A stretch of 64,000 nt of DNA from Firm-08 sp045541535 (GCA_045541535.1 JAZQJG010000098.1:1-64000), one strand, 5' to 3'; counted from the stretch's first letter, positions 7,783-15,769 are shown. Notes: a model not told the origin generated them from the sequence alone. Program-made: numbers and translations.

Positions 7783-8775
7783 ATGGAAGAAGTACTAAAT
7801 CGTTTAAAATCATATTTGCCGAGCGAAATATACCGATCTTTGCAACTGTTGCCCGAAGAATATGCAAAAGCCGTGACCGAAATCCGATTGCGTCTGGAAC
7901 GACCGAGCAGTATTACTGTTGGAAATAAGAATTTGCCCTTGATTCATTACAATACAGGTCAATCGCTGTGTATGAGTCGGGAGGAAATGGAGTTCTGCTT
8001 TAAAAAGATATGTGAAAATTCAATTTATAAATACGTTAGTGAAATTAAAAACGGATATATCACGCTTCCCGGCGGTAGTAGAGTCGGCTTTTGCGGGACT
8101 CGTGTGGAGAACGGAATGATCAAAGATATTTCTGCCATTTGTTTTCGTATTTCTAAAAGCATTTTAAACGCAGCACACGAAATTTATCCCACTATTTTTA
8201 AAAATGGGAAAATTCAATCTTCTCTGATTGTCGGAGAACCTGGGTGTGGCAAAACCACGGTGCTTTCTGATCTCGCCCATAAATTGTCAGAAGATGGATA
8301 TCGGGTTGCCGTCGTGGATGAGCGCAGTGAGATTGCCGCTGTACATAACGGCATTCCGCAAAAAGCAACGGGTCGGTTTTGCGATGTTTTAGACGGGTAT
8401 CCGAAGGGCGAAGGTATGATGATTGCATTGCGTTCATTATCGCCACAGGCGCTTGTATGCGATGAAATCGGATCCGCGCAAGACGTGCAGGCAATGCTAC
8501 AGGCAATGAATGCGGGAGTACCGGTAATTGCTAGCGCCCACGCTGAAGACTTAACAACGTTGATGCAACGGCCGCAACTTCGGGCGTTAATTGACAGTGG
8601 CGCAATCGAACAATTGTTTTTGTTGGAAGGTGCCGCCAAACCGGGAAAACTCAAACAAATTAAAAGGGCGTTTGAATTATATGAAGATTTTCTCAATACT
8701 ACTGATGCTGACGGGGACAGTATGGTGCGTACGCACGTACACGCTGGAACAAAAAACAAAGATTCAGATTCTTAG
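7783..8775 (+). CDS. spoIIIAA: stage III sporulation protein AA (ATPase)
   Basis: A 330-aa secretion-type ATPase. Walker A GEPGCGKTT lies at about residues 151-159, a Walker B region VAVVDERSEIA follows, and VCDEIGS near residue 228 matches the family. SpoIIIAA sits on the mother-cell side and energises the SpoIIIA-SpoIIQ channel linking mother cell and forespore. GGGAAAGGAGG precedes the ATG. It is the first gene of an intact eight-gene operon; its 3' end overlaps spoIIIAB by 95 nt, suggesting translational coupling. Confidence 0.95.
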   Translation: MEEVLNRLKSYLPSEIYRSLQLLPEEYAKAVTEIRLRLERPSSITVGNKNLPLIHYNTGQSLCMSREEMEFCFKKICENSIYKYVSEIKNGYITLPGGSRVGFCGTRVENGMIKDISAICFRISKSILNAAHEIYPTIFKNGKIQSSLIVGEPGCGKTTVLSDLAHKLSEDGYRVAVVDERSEIAAVHNGIPQKATGRFCDVLDGYPKGEGMMIALRSLSPQALVCDEIGSAQDVQAMLQAMNAGVPVIASAHAEDLTTLMQRPQLRALIDSGAIEQLFLLEGAAKPGKLKQIKRAFELYEDFLNTTDADGDSMVRTHVHAGTKNKDSDS

Positions 8776-9163
8776 AGAGTGGGAAAGGGTTTTGCGGTAT
8801 TGGAAGGATTGGATTGAACAATACCGCTATTCGGTACCGGAACTGATCCACCATACGATTTCCGATCATAAAACCAAAGATTTTGTAATTGTTTCCGACT
8901 TTACGGATGGATCTCCGGAAGATCTGACTACGTTGGTAAACTGTGACAACCGTTTGGATGAAAAGTCGAAAGAAATTATAATTTCTTCTTTCCAGGAACT
9001 TGGAGATACGTTGAGCGAAAACGGTATGAAAAATCTGGCAAGTAAAGCAAGTCAACTGAAAGAAATACTTAAGGAGAAAGAAGTAACAAGCAAGGAACGA
9101 TCTATCCTTTTATTTAAACTGGTACCGCTTATTTGCGGAGCAATTGCTGTTATTTTATGGTAA
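8681..9163 (+). CDS. spoIIIAB: stage III sporulation protein AB
   Basis: A 160-aa protein with an N-terminal membrane segment (MKIFSILLMLTGTVWCVRTY), a helical soluble body and a C-terminal hydrophobic stretch ending AIAVILW. Size and order identify SpoIIIAB, a membrane part of the mother-cell/forespore channel related in fold to type II secretion GspF. The start at 8681 lies inside the end of spoIIIAA with a weak AAAAGGG site; ATG 8702 is an alternative that would cut into the membrane anchor. Confidence 0.88.
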   Translation: MKIFSILLMLTGTVWCVRTYTLEQKTKIQILREWERVLRYWKDWIEQYRYSVPELIHHTISDHKTKDFVIVSDFTDGSPEDLTTLVNCDNRLDEKSKEIIISSFQELGDTLSENGMKNLASKASQLKEILKEKEVTSKERSILLFKLVPLICGAIAVILW

Positions 9164-9167
9164 AACT

Positions 9168-9356
9168 ATGGAGCTTATTCTGAAAATTGCATCCATTGGC
9201 ATTGTGGTGGCGGTGGTTTGCCTGATCCTGTCAAAGGCAGGGAAGGACGATTTGGCAATGCTGGCATCCTTGGCAGGGCTGATCATCGTTCTTTTGATCG
9301 TGGTAGACCAGCTCAAAGAACTGTTTGAAACGGTGAAAACGCTCTTTTCGTTTTGA
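9168..9356 (+). CDS. spoIIIAC: stage III sporulation protein AC
   Basis: A 62-aa protein with two membrane helices, the standard SpoIIIAC size. It begins 5 nt after spoIIIAB and its stop overlaps the start of spoIIIAD (TGATG). It is a small inner-membrane subunit of the SpoIIIA channel. Confidence 0.92.
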   Translation: MELILKIASIGIVVAVVCLILSKAGKDDLAMLASLAGLIIVLLIVVDQLKELFETVKTLFSF

Positions 9357-9742
9357 TGGAAAATACAACGATTTTATTATTTGGGCTGATCGTCAGTTTA
9401 ATTGCAATGATGCTCTCAAGGGTCAGAGCTGAGTATGCCGGTTTATGCGTGTTGTGCGGTGCCGTCATTATCCTTATTGCCGCTTTGCAAAAAACGGATG
9501 GAATCCTTGATTTCTTGACAAATTTGCAACAAAAAACGAGTTTTCCTTCAGAATACTACGCTATTATTTTAAAATGTATGGGCATTTGTATTCTTTCCGA
9601 ACTTGCTACCGCTGTTGCTAACGATCATCATCATTCGTCTCTGGCACAGTCAATGTGGTACTTCACACGTGTTCTGCTGCTTGGTTTAGCTTTGCCGGTA
9701 CTGCAGGATGTGATCGCCGCCATGGAGGAGTTATTGAAGTGA
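9356..9742 (+). CDS. spoIIIAD: stage III sporulation protein AD
   Basis: A 128-aa membrane protein with about four hydrophobic segments, matching SpoIIIAD in size and order. The ATG at 9356 overlaps the spoIIIAC stop; a TTG one codon earlier (9353) is the only other candidate. It is a membrane subunit of the sporulation channel. Confidence 0.92.
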   Translation: MENTTILLFGLIVSLIAMMLSRVRAEYAGLCVLCGAVIILIAALQKTDGILDFLTNLQQKTSFPSEYYAIILKCMGICILSELATAVANDHHHSSLAQSMWYFTRVLLLGLALPVLQDVIAAMEELLK

Positions 9743-10809
9743 AACGCAGAATAGGGATTTTTGTTTTGTTGCTCTTCTGTGTTCTTTCCGTTTCGGCAAA
9801 TGCAACTCAAATCACCGAAATCATTCCACCGGAAATCGCGCAGCAATTCTCCTTGGATACCGATAAAGTAGATGATCCCGCCTCCGTTCTCTCTTCATTT
9901 TCTTTTTCGACGTTTCTATCAATGCTGGAACGTGGGCTTAAGAGTGTCGTCCCACAATTGGGGGAGATGTTGTTTGAAATATTGAGCATTCTGATCATAC
10001 TTGTTCTGGTTGATCGGTTGTTTACATCTCAAAATCACCGTTTTGCGGCCAGCTGTGTCGGAAATGCCGTGTTGGTTTTGTTTTTGTTACGAAGATTTAC
10101 TTCATCAATCATTTTGGCGGAGGAAAATCTGGAAACGATACGAGTATTTTGCCAAGCAAGCATACCAATTATCACGGCGATTTTGATTGCAGGCGGAAAA
10201 AGTTTTGCTTCTACGCTCTTTTCTTACGGAATCTCGCTCAGCTCAACATTGATTTCTACCTTGAGTCATAGCATATGTTTACCGATGATCCGCATATATC
10301 TGGCTTTTGGGTGTTGCAGTACGGTTTGGAATGATATTAATTTTGGGGCGATTTGCGTTTTAATCAAACGGATTATTAAATGGTTGATCGGAATCGTGTT
10401 TTCCGTATTTTCGCTTACGTTTTCAATGCAAACAATTCTCTCCCGTTCTGCTGACGGTATTGCGTTTAAAACGTTAAAAGCGGCGGCCGGCGGTATTCCT
10501 TTTTTAGGCAACGTGTTTTCCGGTGGACTTGATGGTGCGTTTACCTTACTATCCGGGGCCAAAACCTCGGCTAGTATTATTGGAATTGGCGTAATTATTG
10601 CCGTTTTTATAGGTCCGGCGTTGACGCTGGTTTGCCAGTATTTTGCGATTTCTTTATCGGAAACGATAGCAGTCTTCCTGGATGCCAAAGAATGTACTTT
10701 ACTGTTAAAAGCGACCAGAGGCGCTTATGAACTTATACTGGGCCTGTTTTTGGTATGCGTGATGATGAGCATCATTTGTTATTTGATGATATGCGTAGGT
10801 GTCGGCTAA
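9739..10809 (+). CDS. spoIIIAE: stage III sporulation protein AE
   Basis: A 356-aa protein with an N-terminal signal-like segment (RRIGIFVLLLFCVLSVSANA), then a soluble stretch and six or more membrane helices, as in SpoIIIAE. I set the start at GTG 9739, which overlaps the spoIIIAD stop and has GGAGGAG 8 nt upstream; a longer reading from 9655 lies in another gene and has no site. The KAAAGGIPFLGNVFSGGLDGAF region is typical of the family. Confidence 0.92.
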   Translation: MKRRIGIFVLLLFCVLSVSANATQITEIIPPEIAQQFSLDTDKVDDPASVLSSFSFSTFLSMLERGLKSVVPQLGEMLFEILSILIILVLVDRLFTSQNHRFAASCVGNAVLVLFLLRRFTSSIILAEENLETIRVFCQASIPIITAILIAGGKSFASTLFSYGISLSSTLISTLSHSICLPMIRIYLAFGCCSTVWNDINFGAICVLIKRIIKWLIGIVFSVFSLTFSMQTILSRSADGIAFKTLKAAAGGIPFLGNVFSGGLDGAFTLLSGAKTSASIIGIGVIIAVFIGPALTLVCQYFAISLSETIAVFLDAKECTLLLKATRGAYELILGLFLVCVMMSIICYLMICVGVG

Positions 10810-11261
10810 TGGCAGAGTTTAAAAATATTGCGCTGGAGCTTTGTTTATCGGTGTTGCTGTTGGGAGTTTTGCGGGGTCTTTTTCCGATCTCAAGGTACGA
10901 AAAAATCATTCGCTTTTTACTGTGTGGAGTGTTCATAATGTTACTCCTTGGTAGTATAAAAAACCTGAATATGCGACTGGTATTTGATGCAACGCCGTTT
11001 TCTTTTGAAAACAAAGCAACAGATCAAAGAAGCGTTTTGGAGCAAATGAGCATTACCCATCTGAATCAGCAGCTTTCGGAAATGGGTTATTTATCCCAGT
11101 GTACAAAAGTAGAACTTGAAAAGGCGGGGGAGTCGTGGCGTGTAACAGCGGTGTTTGTAAATGCACGTGCAGATGAGGAAGACAGTGTTGTTTCCTTGAT
11201 TGCAAAGCAAACGAAACTTGGTAAGGATAGGATCTATGTCAGTTATGGAAAAATGGAATGA
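10809..11261 (+). CDS. spoIIIAF: stage III sporulation protein AF
   Basis: A 150-aa protein with two N-terminal membrane helices and a C-terminal soluble domain ending in a YVSYGKME strand. SpoIIIAF has a ring-building fold. ATG 10809 overlaps the spoIIIAE stop (TAATG). The last 26 nt overlap spoIIIAG. Confidence 0.9.
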   Translation: MAEFKNIALELCLSVLLLGVLRGLFPISRYEKIIRFLLCGVFIMLLLGSIKNLNMRLVFDATPFSFENKATDQRSVLEQMSITHLNQQLSEMGYLSQCTKVELEKAGESWRVTAVFVNARADEEDSVVSLIAKQTKLGKDRIYVSYGKME

Positions 11262-11757
11262 TATTTTGCATCGCTTTCGCAAAAGTCCTTATGTTGTTCC
11301 GGTTATTCTTGTGATTGCGGCGTTATTGCTTTTGTCTGTTTTTTCAAGAGAATCCGGTCCCTCGGGAGACAAAAAAGAATCCTTTGATGCATATGAATAC
11401 GTGGAGGGATTGGAAGCTAAACTCAAAAAAACGATCGGCTCCTTTTCCTGGGTGGAAGAATGTCAGGTGATGATCACACTGGAATCCTTTGAAAACAACG
11501 AATATCTTGAAAATTCGTCTGTTTCTGCCAATCAATCTGAAAATGCAGAGCAATATTCTAAACAGCGGGAATATCTGGTTATAAGCGAAGAGGGAAGTGA
11601 CGAGGTGATCCTTCGCACCCGTAATACACCGGAAATCGGAGGCGTACTGATCGTATATAAGGGTGCGAACAATTTGGAAGCAAAGAAAAATATATTAGAG
11701 GCGGCCTCAACGGTTTTGGGGCTACGAAGCAATAAAGTGTGTGTTATTTGCGAATAA
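11236..11757 (+). CDS. spoIIIAG: stage III sporulation protein AG
   Basis: A 173-aa protein with one membrane helix (about residues 16-35) and an extracytoplasmic domain. SpoIIIAG forms the large ring in the intermembrane space of the sporulating cell. ATG 11236 has AAGGA 8 nt upstream; ATG 11245 is a near alternative. The final IVYKGANNLEAKKNILEAAS segment is characteristic. Confidence 0.92.
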   Translation: MSVMEKWNDILHRFRKSPYVVPVILVIAALLLLSVFSRESGPSGDKKESFDAYEYVEGLEAKLKKTIGSFSWVEECQVMITLESFENNEYLENSSVSANQSENAEQYSKQREYLVISEEGSDEVILRTRNTPEIGGVLIVYKGANNLEAKKNILEAASTVLGLRSNKVCVICE

Positions 11758-11781
11758 AATTTACATAGAAAGGTGATTAAA

Positions 11782-12291
11782 ATGAAAATTAAAAAGAATC
11801 AATGGATTGTGTTGGGATTGGCGCTGACAATCTGCTTCGGGCTGTATCTGAACTGGCGGTTTGCGGCTCCCGAGGAGCAAGTGGATTCGGATAAGGTATT
11901 GGGAGAGGCGCAGTACGTGAGCACCGAGGTCAAAGATATTACCGAGTATTTCACCGAATCAAGACTCAACCGGCAGAAGTCAAAAGAAGATGCGATTGAT
12001 TTGTTGGAATCGGTGATTTTATCCTCGGATTCCAGCGAAGCGGTAAAACAGCAGGCAAGTACCGAAAAAATGGCTATTGCCGCCAACAACGAGGCAGAAG
12101 CTACCATTGAAAATTTGATCAAGGCTAAAGGGTTTGAGGATTGCGTCGCATTCATCAGTGCCGAAAACGTCAGCGTTGTGGTGCCGGGACAGGGCCTTGA
12201 GAATGCACAAGTGGCTCAAATTCAGGAAATTGTTGTCTCTGAAACGGGAATGAAACCCAGTAAGGTAAAAATAGTTGAGGTGAAAAATTAA
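11782..12291 (+). CDS. spoIIIAH: stage III sporulation protein AH
   Basis: A 169-aa protein with an N-terminal membrane anchor (residues 8-28) followed by a soluble YscJ/FliF-like domain. In Bacillus SpoIIIAH binds SpoIIQ across the two membranes around the forespore. ATG 11782 follows AAAGGTG; a GTG at 11773 lies inside that ribosome site. It is the last gene of the operon, 24 nt after spoIIIAG. Confidence 0.92.
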   Translation: MKIKKNQWIVLGLALTICFGLYLNWRFAAPEEQVDSDKVLGEAQYVSTEVKDITEYFTESRLNRQKSKEDAIDLLESVILSSDSSEAVKQQASTEKMAIAANNEAEATIENLIKAKGFEDCVAFISAENVSVVVPGQGLENAQVAQIQEIVVSETGMKPSKVKIVEVKN

Positions 12292-12318
12292 AAAAACTAT
12301 TTCTTTTTTTAAAAAGTG

Positions 12319-12327
12319 TGGTATAAT
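12319..12327 (+). promoter_or_regulatory. extended -10 promoter for the asp23-like gene
   Basis: TG-G-TATAAT at 12319-12327 is a perfect extended -10 element. No good -35 box is visible at the right spacing. It separates vegetative expression of the next gene from the spoIIIA operon. Confidence 0.5.
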
Positions 12328-12367
12328 ATAACAAAGTGTTTAAAATTATTATGTTAGGAGACTACCT

Positions 12368-12736
12368 ATGGATACTCAAAATAAAGCATATGGCGACGTA
12401 AAGATTTCCGAGGACGTTCTGGCTACCATTGCTGCTGAGGCGGCAGGCTCCGTAGCAGGTGTTCACGCAATGGCTCCCACGCTGACCGGCAATATTAAAG
12501 GGATCATCGGTCTGAAGAACGGTAGCAAGGGCGTTGAAGTTGTATTGGCCGAGGATAATCAGGTGACCGTAACCCTCAATATCGTTATTTCTTTCGGATA
12601 TAAGATTCAGGAAACTGCGGAAGAGGTACAGGTAGCCGTTATGAAGGCTATCGCCGATATGACCGGATATGGAATCAAAGCAGTCAACGTTAACGTTCAA
12701 AATGTTGATATTCCCAAGGCCGAGGCTGAAAAATAA
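12368..12736 (+). CDS. Asp23/Gls24 family envelope stress protein
   Basis: A 122-aa protein with the Asp23 hallmark segments: ISEDVLATIAAEAAGSVAGV near the N terminus, VTVTLNIVISFGYKIQETAEEVQ in the middle and VNVNVQNV near the end. These abundant small proteins associate with the cell envelope in Gram-positives. Start at 12368 follows TTAGGAGAC. The placement spoIIIAH-asp23-nusB is common in Clostridia. Confidence 0.92.
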   Translation: MDTQNKAYGDVKISEDVLATIAAEAAGSVAGVHAMAPTLTGNIKGIIGLKNGSKGVEVVLAEDNQVTVTLNIVISFGYKIQETAEEVQVAVMKAIADMTGYGIKAVNVNVQNVDIPKAEAEK

Positions 12737-12754
12737 AGAACATTCATACGTCCG

Positions 12755-12777
12755 GGCGGATCATTCGTTGGTCCGCC
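12755..12777 (+). terminator. weak hairpin after the asp23-like gene
   Basis: GGCGGA/TCCGCC with an 11-nt loop, followed by TTGTGCGTTC and so without a real U-tract. It may be a partial terminator or a processing site. Confidence 0.3.
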
Positions 12778-12811
12778 TTGTGCGTTCATTGAGCAAAAAC
12801 GAGGAATTATT

Positions 12812-13207
12812 ATGAACAGATATGATGCAAGAGAAAATGCGTTTGCTCTGATTTTCTGCTCCCATTTTCAAAAAGAATTGACGGTGGACGAGATTTTGGA
12901 GCTTTATATGGAATCACAGGAGATAGAATCCGATCAATATTTTGATCTGTTGATTCGCACTGTCCATGAGCGTTTGGAAGAAATTGATGCCGCCATTGAG
13001 CAAAATCTTAACAATTGGAGTCTGCGCCGGATCTCCAAGGTTTCTTTGGCGGCCCTGCGCCTCGGTGTTTGTGAGCTTTTGTACATAGAAGAAACGCCGG
13101 ATCACGTGGCCATTAATGAGGCTGTTGAGCTTGCTAAAAAATACGAAGACGTAAAATGCGGACAGTTTGTTAACGGCGTTTTGTCCTCGGTGATGAAAAA
13201 CAAATGA
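12812..13207 (+). CDS. nusB: transcription antitermination factor NusB
   Basis: A 131-aa all-helical NusB protein. The N-terminal RENAFALIFCSH and the C-terminal VAINEAVELAKKYEDVKCGQFVNGVLSSV are family signatures. With NusE it binds boxA RNA and supports rRNA antitermination. ATG follows ACGAGGA. The next gene starts within its stop codon (ATGA), implying coupling. Confidence 0.95.
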   Translation: MNRYDARENAFALIFCSHFQKELTVDEILELYMESQEIESDQYFDLLIRTVHERLEEIDAAIEQNLNNWSLRRISKVSLAALRLGVCELLYIEETPDHVAINEAVELAKKYEDVKCGQFVNGVLSSVMKNK

Positions 13208-14121
13208 TATTATCTTTTGATACCAGTAATTACACCACCTCCGCTTGTTTGTTTGACCCTGCAACGGGTGTTATTTGGCAAAACCGCATTTTGTTGCATC
13301 CGCCCAAGGATCAGAGAGGGTTGCGACAGAGCGACGTGGTGTTTTTGCATACCAAAAATATGGAATCCTTGCTGGAAACAATGCCGACGGTGACAATTGA
13401 TGCAGTTGTAGCTACCGCCAGACCCCGTCCGATTGATGGATCCTATATGCCTTGCTTTTTAGTGGGACAAAATATGGGGCGTAGCGTTGCCAAGATATTG
13501 GGATGTCCGTTTCAAACGTTTTCTCATCAAGAAAATCATATTATGGCGGCTCTCTATTCCTCCGGCAATATGTCTCTGCTTGGACAAAAATTCATTGCTT
13601 TTCACGTCTCCGGTGGCACCTCCGACGTACTTTCGGTGACGATGGGGGAGAGCGGATTTGAAATTCAAAGTATCGGCGGCAGTAACGACCTTCATGCAGG
13701 ACAGTTGATTGATCGCATCGGCGTTATGCTTGGAATGCAATTCCCTTGCGGAAAAGAAATTGAAGCCACGGCAAAGCAATGCAACGAAAAGATCGCGATT
13801 AAGACTTCGGTTACCGGTAATTTCTTCAACCTCTCTGGCTTTGAAAACCGGGCACAGCAGTTGATTTCAAACGGTGCATCACGTGAATATGTTTCAAAAT
13901 TTGCTCTGGATGCCGTTTTGCGCACCGTTGATAAAGTGATTGCCAATCTACGTTCCGCAGAGGCAGAATTGCCTGTTTTATTGGCCGGTGGTGTGATGAG
14001 CAACGCTTATATTGCTGAAAATCTTTTAAAATCACACAAAAATATTTATTTTTCCGATCCGTTTTACTCATCGGATCACGCTTTGGGCAACGCAGTGCTG
14101 TACGATTTTTTAAACAGGTAA
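13204..14121 (+). CDS. TsaD/Kae1-like protein (glycoprotease fold paralogue)
   Basis: A 305-aa ASKHA-fold protein of the Kae1/TsaD group. It keeps the phosphate-1 segment ILSFDTSNYTTSACLFD, the metal-binding HxxxH (H108-QEN-H112), HVSGGTSDVL and a C-terminal LAGGVMSNAYI nucleotide loop. TsaD itself makes the t6A37 modification of tRNA; this copy next to nusB is shorter and more divergent, so it may be a paralogue rather than the main enzyme. I assign no gene symbol. It is coupled to nusB by a 4-nt overlap. Confidence 0.75.
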   Translation: MILSFDTSNYTTSACLFDPATGVIWQNRILLHPPKDQRGLRQSDVVFLHTKNMESLLETMPTVTIDAVVATARPRPIDGSYMPCFLVGQNMGRSVAKILGCPFQTFSHQENHIMAALYSSGNMSLLGQKFIAFHVSGGTSDVLSVTMGESGFEIQSIGGSNDLHAGQLIDRIGVMLGMQFPCGKEIEATAKQCNEKIAIKTSVTGNFFNLSGFENRAQQLISNGASREYVSKFALDAVLRTVDKVIANLRSAEAELPVLLAGGVMSNAYIAENLLKSHKNIYFSDPFYSSDHALGNAVLYDFLNR

Positions 14122-14139
14122 TTATTTTTTAAATAATTC

Positions 14140-14168
14140 TTGACGAACTGACAGAAAAGTTGTATTAT
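14140..14168 (+). promoter_or_regulatory. promoter of tRNA-Ala
   Basis: TTGACG (14140-14145), 17-bp spacer, TATTAT (14163-14168), 14 bp before the tRNA. A weak AATTATTT/AAATAATT stem just upstream (about 14120-14139) may end the preceding operon. Confidence 0.7.
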
Positions 14169-14182
14169 ATATACTGTTGCTC

Positions 14183-14258
14183 GGGGGTGTAGCTCAGTTG
14201 GTAGAGCGCTTGCTTCGCATGTAAGAGGCCAGGGGTTCGAATCCCCTCATCTCCACCA
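14183..14258 (+). tRNA. tRNA-Ala (anticodon CGC)
   Basis: A 76-nt cloverleaf with an encoded CCA end. The acceptor stem GGGGGTG/CATCTCC contains the G3:U70 pair that marks alanine tRNAs. The anticodon stem CTTGC/GTAAG encloses TTCGCAT, anticodon CGC. The T-arm GGGGTTCGAATCCCC is canonical. Confidence 0.93.
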
Positions 14259-14260
14259 AA

Positions 14261-14300
14261 AAAGAACGAACTTTTGTCTACCAAAAGTTCGTTCTTTTTT
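14261..14300 (+). terminator. terminator of tRNA-Ala
   Basis: A 16-bp perfect stem (14261-14276/14282-14297) with a 5-nt loop running into TTTTTT. Confidence 0.9.
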
Positions 14301-14304
14301 ATCC

Positions 14305-14480
14305 AAGCCGCAGGCCCCGCATATCATCAGCCCCAACGGGGCTGTATATCATCCATCGCTTTGCGATGGTATATCATCACGGCATAGCCAACCCTCCTGC
14401 GGCTTGATGAGATACAATGCTTTGCATTGATGATATACCGCAACAAGTTGCGGATGATATACAAGGCTTCGCCTTGATTT
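14305..14480. repeat. mosaic intergenic repeat: small hairpins joined by a 10-bp linker
   Basis: Five perfect short hairpins, each of different sequence, are separated by one recurring linker. An outer pair AAGCCGCAGG (14305-14314) / CCTGCGGCTT (14396-14405) encloses hairpins at 14329-14343 and 14354-14368, with linker GTATATCATC at 14344-14353 and 14369-14378 (partial at 14321-14328). After it come hairpins at 14416-14428, 14439-14452 and 14463-14475, joined by the reverse complement GATGATATAC at 14429-14438 and 14453-14462 (variant at 14406-14415). The linker changes strand at the closing arm. I see no open reading frame and no second copy in the window. Confidence 0.85.
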
Positions 14481-14502
14481 GTTTGTGGAAAAGTAGTATA
14501 AT
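14474..14502 (+). promoter_or_regulatory. promoter of the 161-aa gene
   Basis: TTGATT (14474-14479), exactly 17 bp, TATAAT (14497-14502). The -35 box begins within the right arm of the last hairpin of the mosaic repeat. Confidence 0.65.
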
Positions 14503-14526
14503 TCTCTTAAAAGGAGGCGATTTCCA

Positions 14527-15012
14527 GTGATAAATGATAATTTCAAACATATTGACCCAGATGAATTTCATGACAATGAACTTATTTTGCACGATTGCGT
14601 AGCGGATCGTGTTTCATGCGTAGATGGTATACTACGCTTCCATTTTCCGGACGGTTTTTGGGTTACTCCTAACCATAAAGAAAGTCACTGCGATAAAGTA
14701 GTACGGACAAATGCATCAGCTGTTGATTTTTCTCTCAAAAACATTGATGATGCCTATGTTCGTGTGTTCACTCAGAATATTTTCAAGAAAACATATACAG
14801 ATATTTGGGAAATAAATAAGCTTGTTTCCACAATAAACAACGAAGAATGTTCGATAGAGTTTATTTATCAGTACAGAACCTATTTCGAACAGATGTGGCA
14901 TTGTGTAATTCATTCCAAGAAAAAACCGTATTATAGGGAATGCCAGCTGCACTTGCCGGAAACAGAAGCAACTTTCTTTTGGAATGATCTTCGTCCGGAT
15001 CGTGAATGGTAG
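14527..15012 (+). CDS. hypothetical protein, accessory region
   Basis: A 161-aa soluble protein I do not recognise. It is rich in aromatic and acidic residues, with no signal peptide or membrane segment. A central HFPDGFWVTPNH stretch and a C-terminal LPETEATFFWNDLRPDREW look like strands of a compact fold. The GTG start at 14527 has AAGGAGG 8 nt upstream and a good promoter, so the gene is likely expressed. It stands alone after the mosaic repeat in an accessory stretch that also holds an Imm26-like gene, so an immunity role is possible, but nothing in the sequence proves it. Confidence 0.7.
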   Translation: MINDNFKHIDPDEFHDNELILHDCVADRVSCVDGILRFHFPDGFWVTPNHKESHCDKVVRTNASAVDFSLKNIDDAYVRVFTQNIFKKTYTDIWEINKLVSTINNEECSIEFIYQYRTYFEQMWHCVIHSKKKPYYRECQLHLPETEATFFWNDLRPDREW

Positions 15013-15164
15013 TCTGCACTACTTTTAGTCGCTCTTTTTTGAGTAATGGGTTTATTAGGATTCTGAGGTGCACCTGTGTATGATGCACTTCTAACACATC
15101 ACTATTTAAAATTATATTTGAATTATATTGATTTTGATTGCATATAATTGACAGAGGTGATTTT

Positions 15165-15734
15165 ATGGCAATCAAAATATATATTGATCAAGGACACAAT
15201 CCTCAGGGCTTTAATGCGGGGGCAGAGGGATTTGGACTGCGGGAACAGGATGTAAATTTTGAGGTTGGGGTAGAGCTGTATAACTTGTTGCAGGCGGACG
15301 ATCGATTTGAGGTCAGATTATCCCGCCCCACACCGGAAACGGTTTTGGGCACCTCCAATGCCACCAGCCTGTCCGCAAGGGTAAATGCGGCAAATTCTTG
15401 GCCCGCAGACTACTTTATTAGTATTCACAGCAACGCCAGCACAAATCCTGCCGCAAACGGCAGTGAGGTGTACGTCTACAAAGACAGCGGCGCCGCTTAC
15501 GAGCTTGCTCAAGACGTATTGAGCGGTATTGTAGAAGAGGTTGGAACCAAAAACAACGGCGTACGGGTTAACTCTTCTTTGTATGTTTTGCGTCGGACAA
15601 CGATGCCGGCGATTTTGGTTGAACTCGCATACATAACCAACGCTGAGGATGCTGAAAAGCTACGGGATGATCGGGAAGAATTTGCTGAAGGAATTTATCA
15701 GGGAATTTTAAAATATTTTAATTTTTCTGAATAA
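15165..15734 (+). CDS. N-acetylmuramoyl-L-alanine amidase (Amidase_3), no signal peptide
   Basis: A 189-aa zinc amidase that consists of the catalytic domain alone. Zinc-site motifs are IDQGHNPQ at the N terminus, SIHSNAS in the middle and the catalytic VELAYITN near the C terminus. The family cuts the bond between muramic acid and the stem peptide. There is no leader peptide or wall-binding domain, so export is not obvious; a phage-lysin or mother-cell sporulation role would explain that (inference). ATG 15165 has AGAGGTGA upstream. It ends in a strong terminator. Confidence 0.88.
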   Translation: MAIKIYIDQGHNPQGFNAGAEGFGLREQDVNFEVGVELYNLLQADDRFEVRLSRPTPETVLGTSNATSLSARVNAANSWPADYFISIHSNASTNPAANGSEVYVYKDSGAAYELAQDVLSGIVEEVGTKNNGVRVNSSLYVLRRTTMPAILVELAYITNAEDAEKLRDDREEFAEGIYQGILKYFNFSE

Positions 15735-15737
15735 AAT

Positions 15738-15769
15738 AAAAAAGAGCAGACAGTTGTCTGCTCTTTTTT
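15738..15769 (+). terminator. terminator of the amidase gene
   Basis: A 15-bp near-perfect stem, A6-GAGCAGACA pairing with TGTCTGCTC-T6, closing a minimal loop. Confidence 0.9.

Noticed and set aside
14305..14480. Possible CRISPR array
   Set aside because: The constant part is only 10 bp and reverses strand, and the variable parts are perfect hairpins rather than unique spacers; no cas genes are present.
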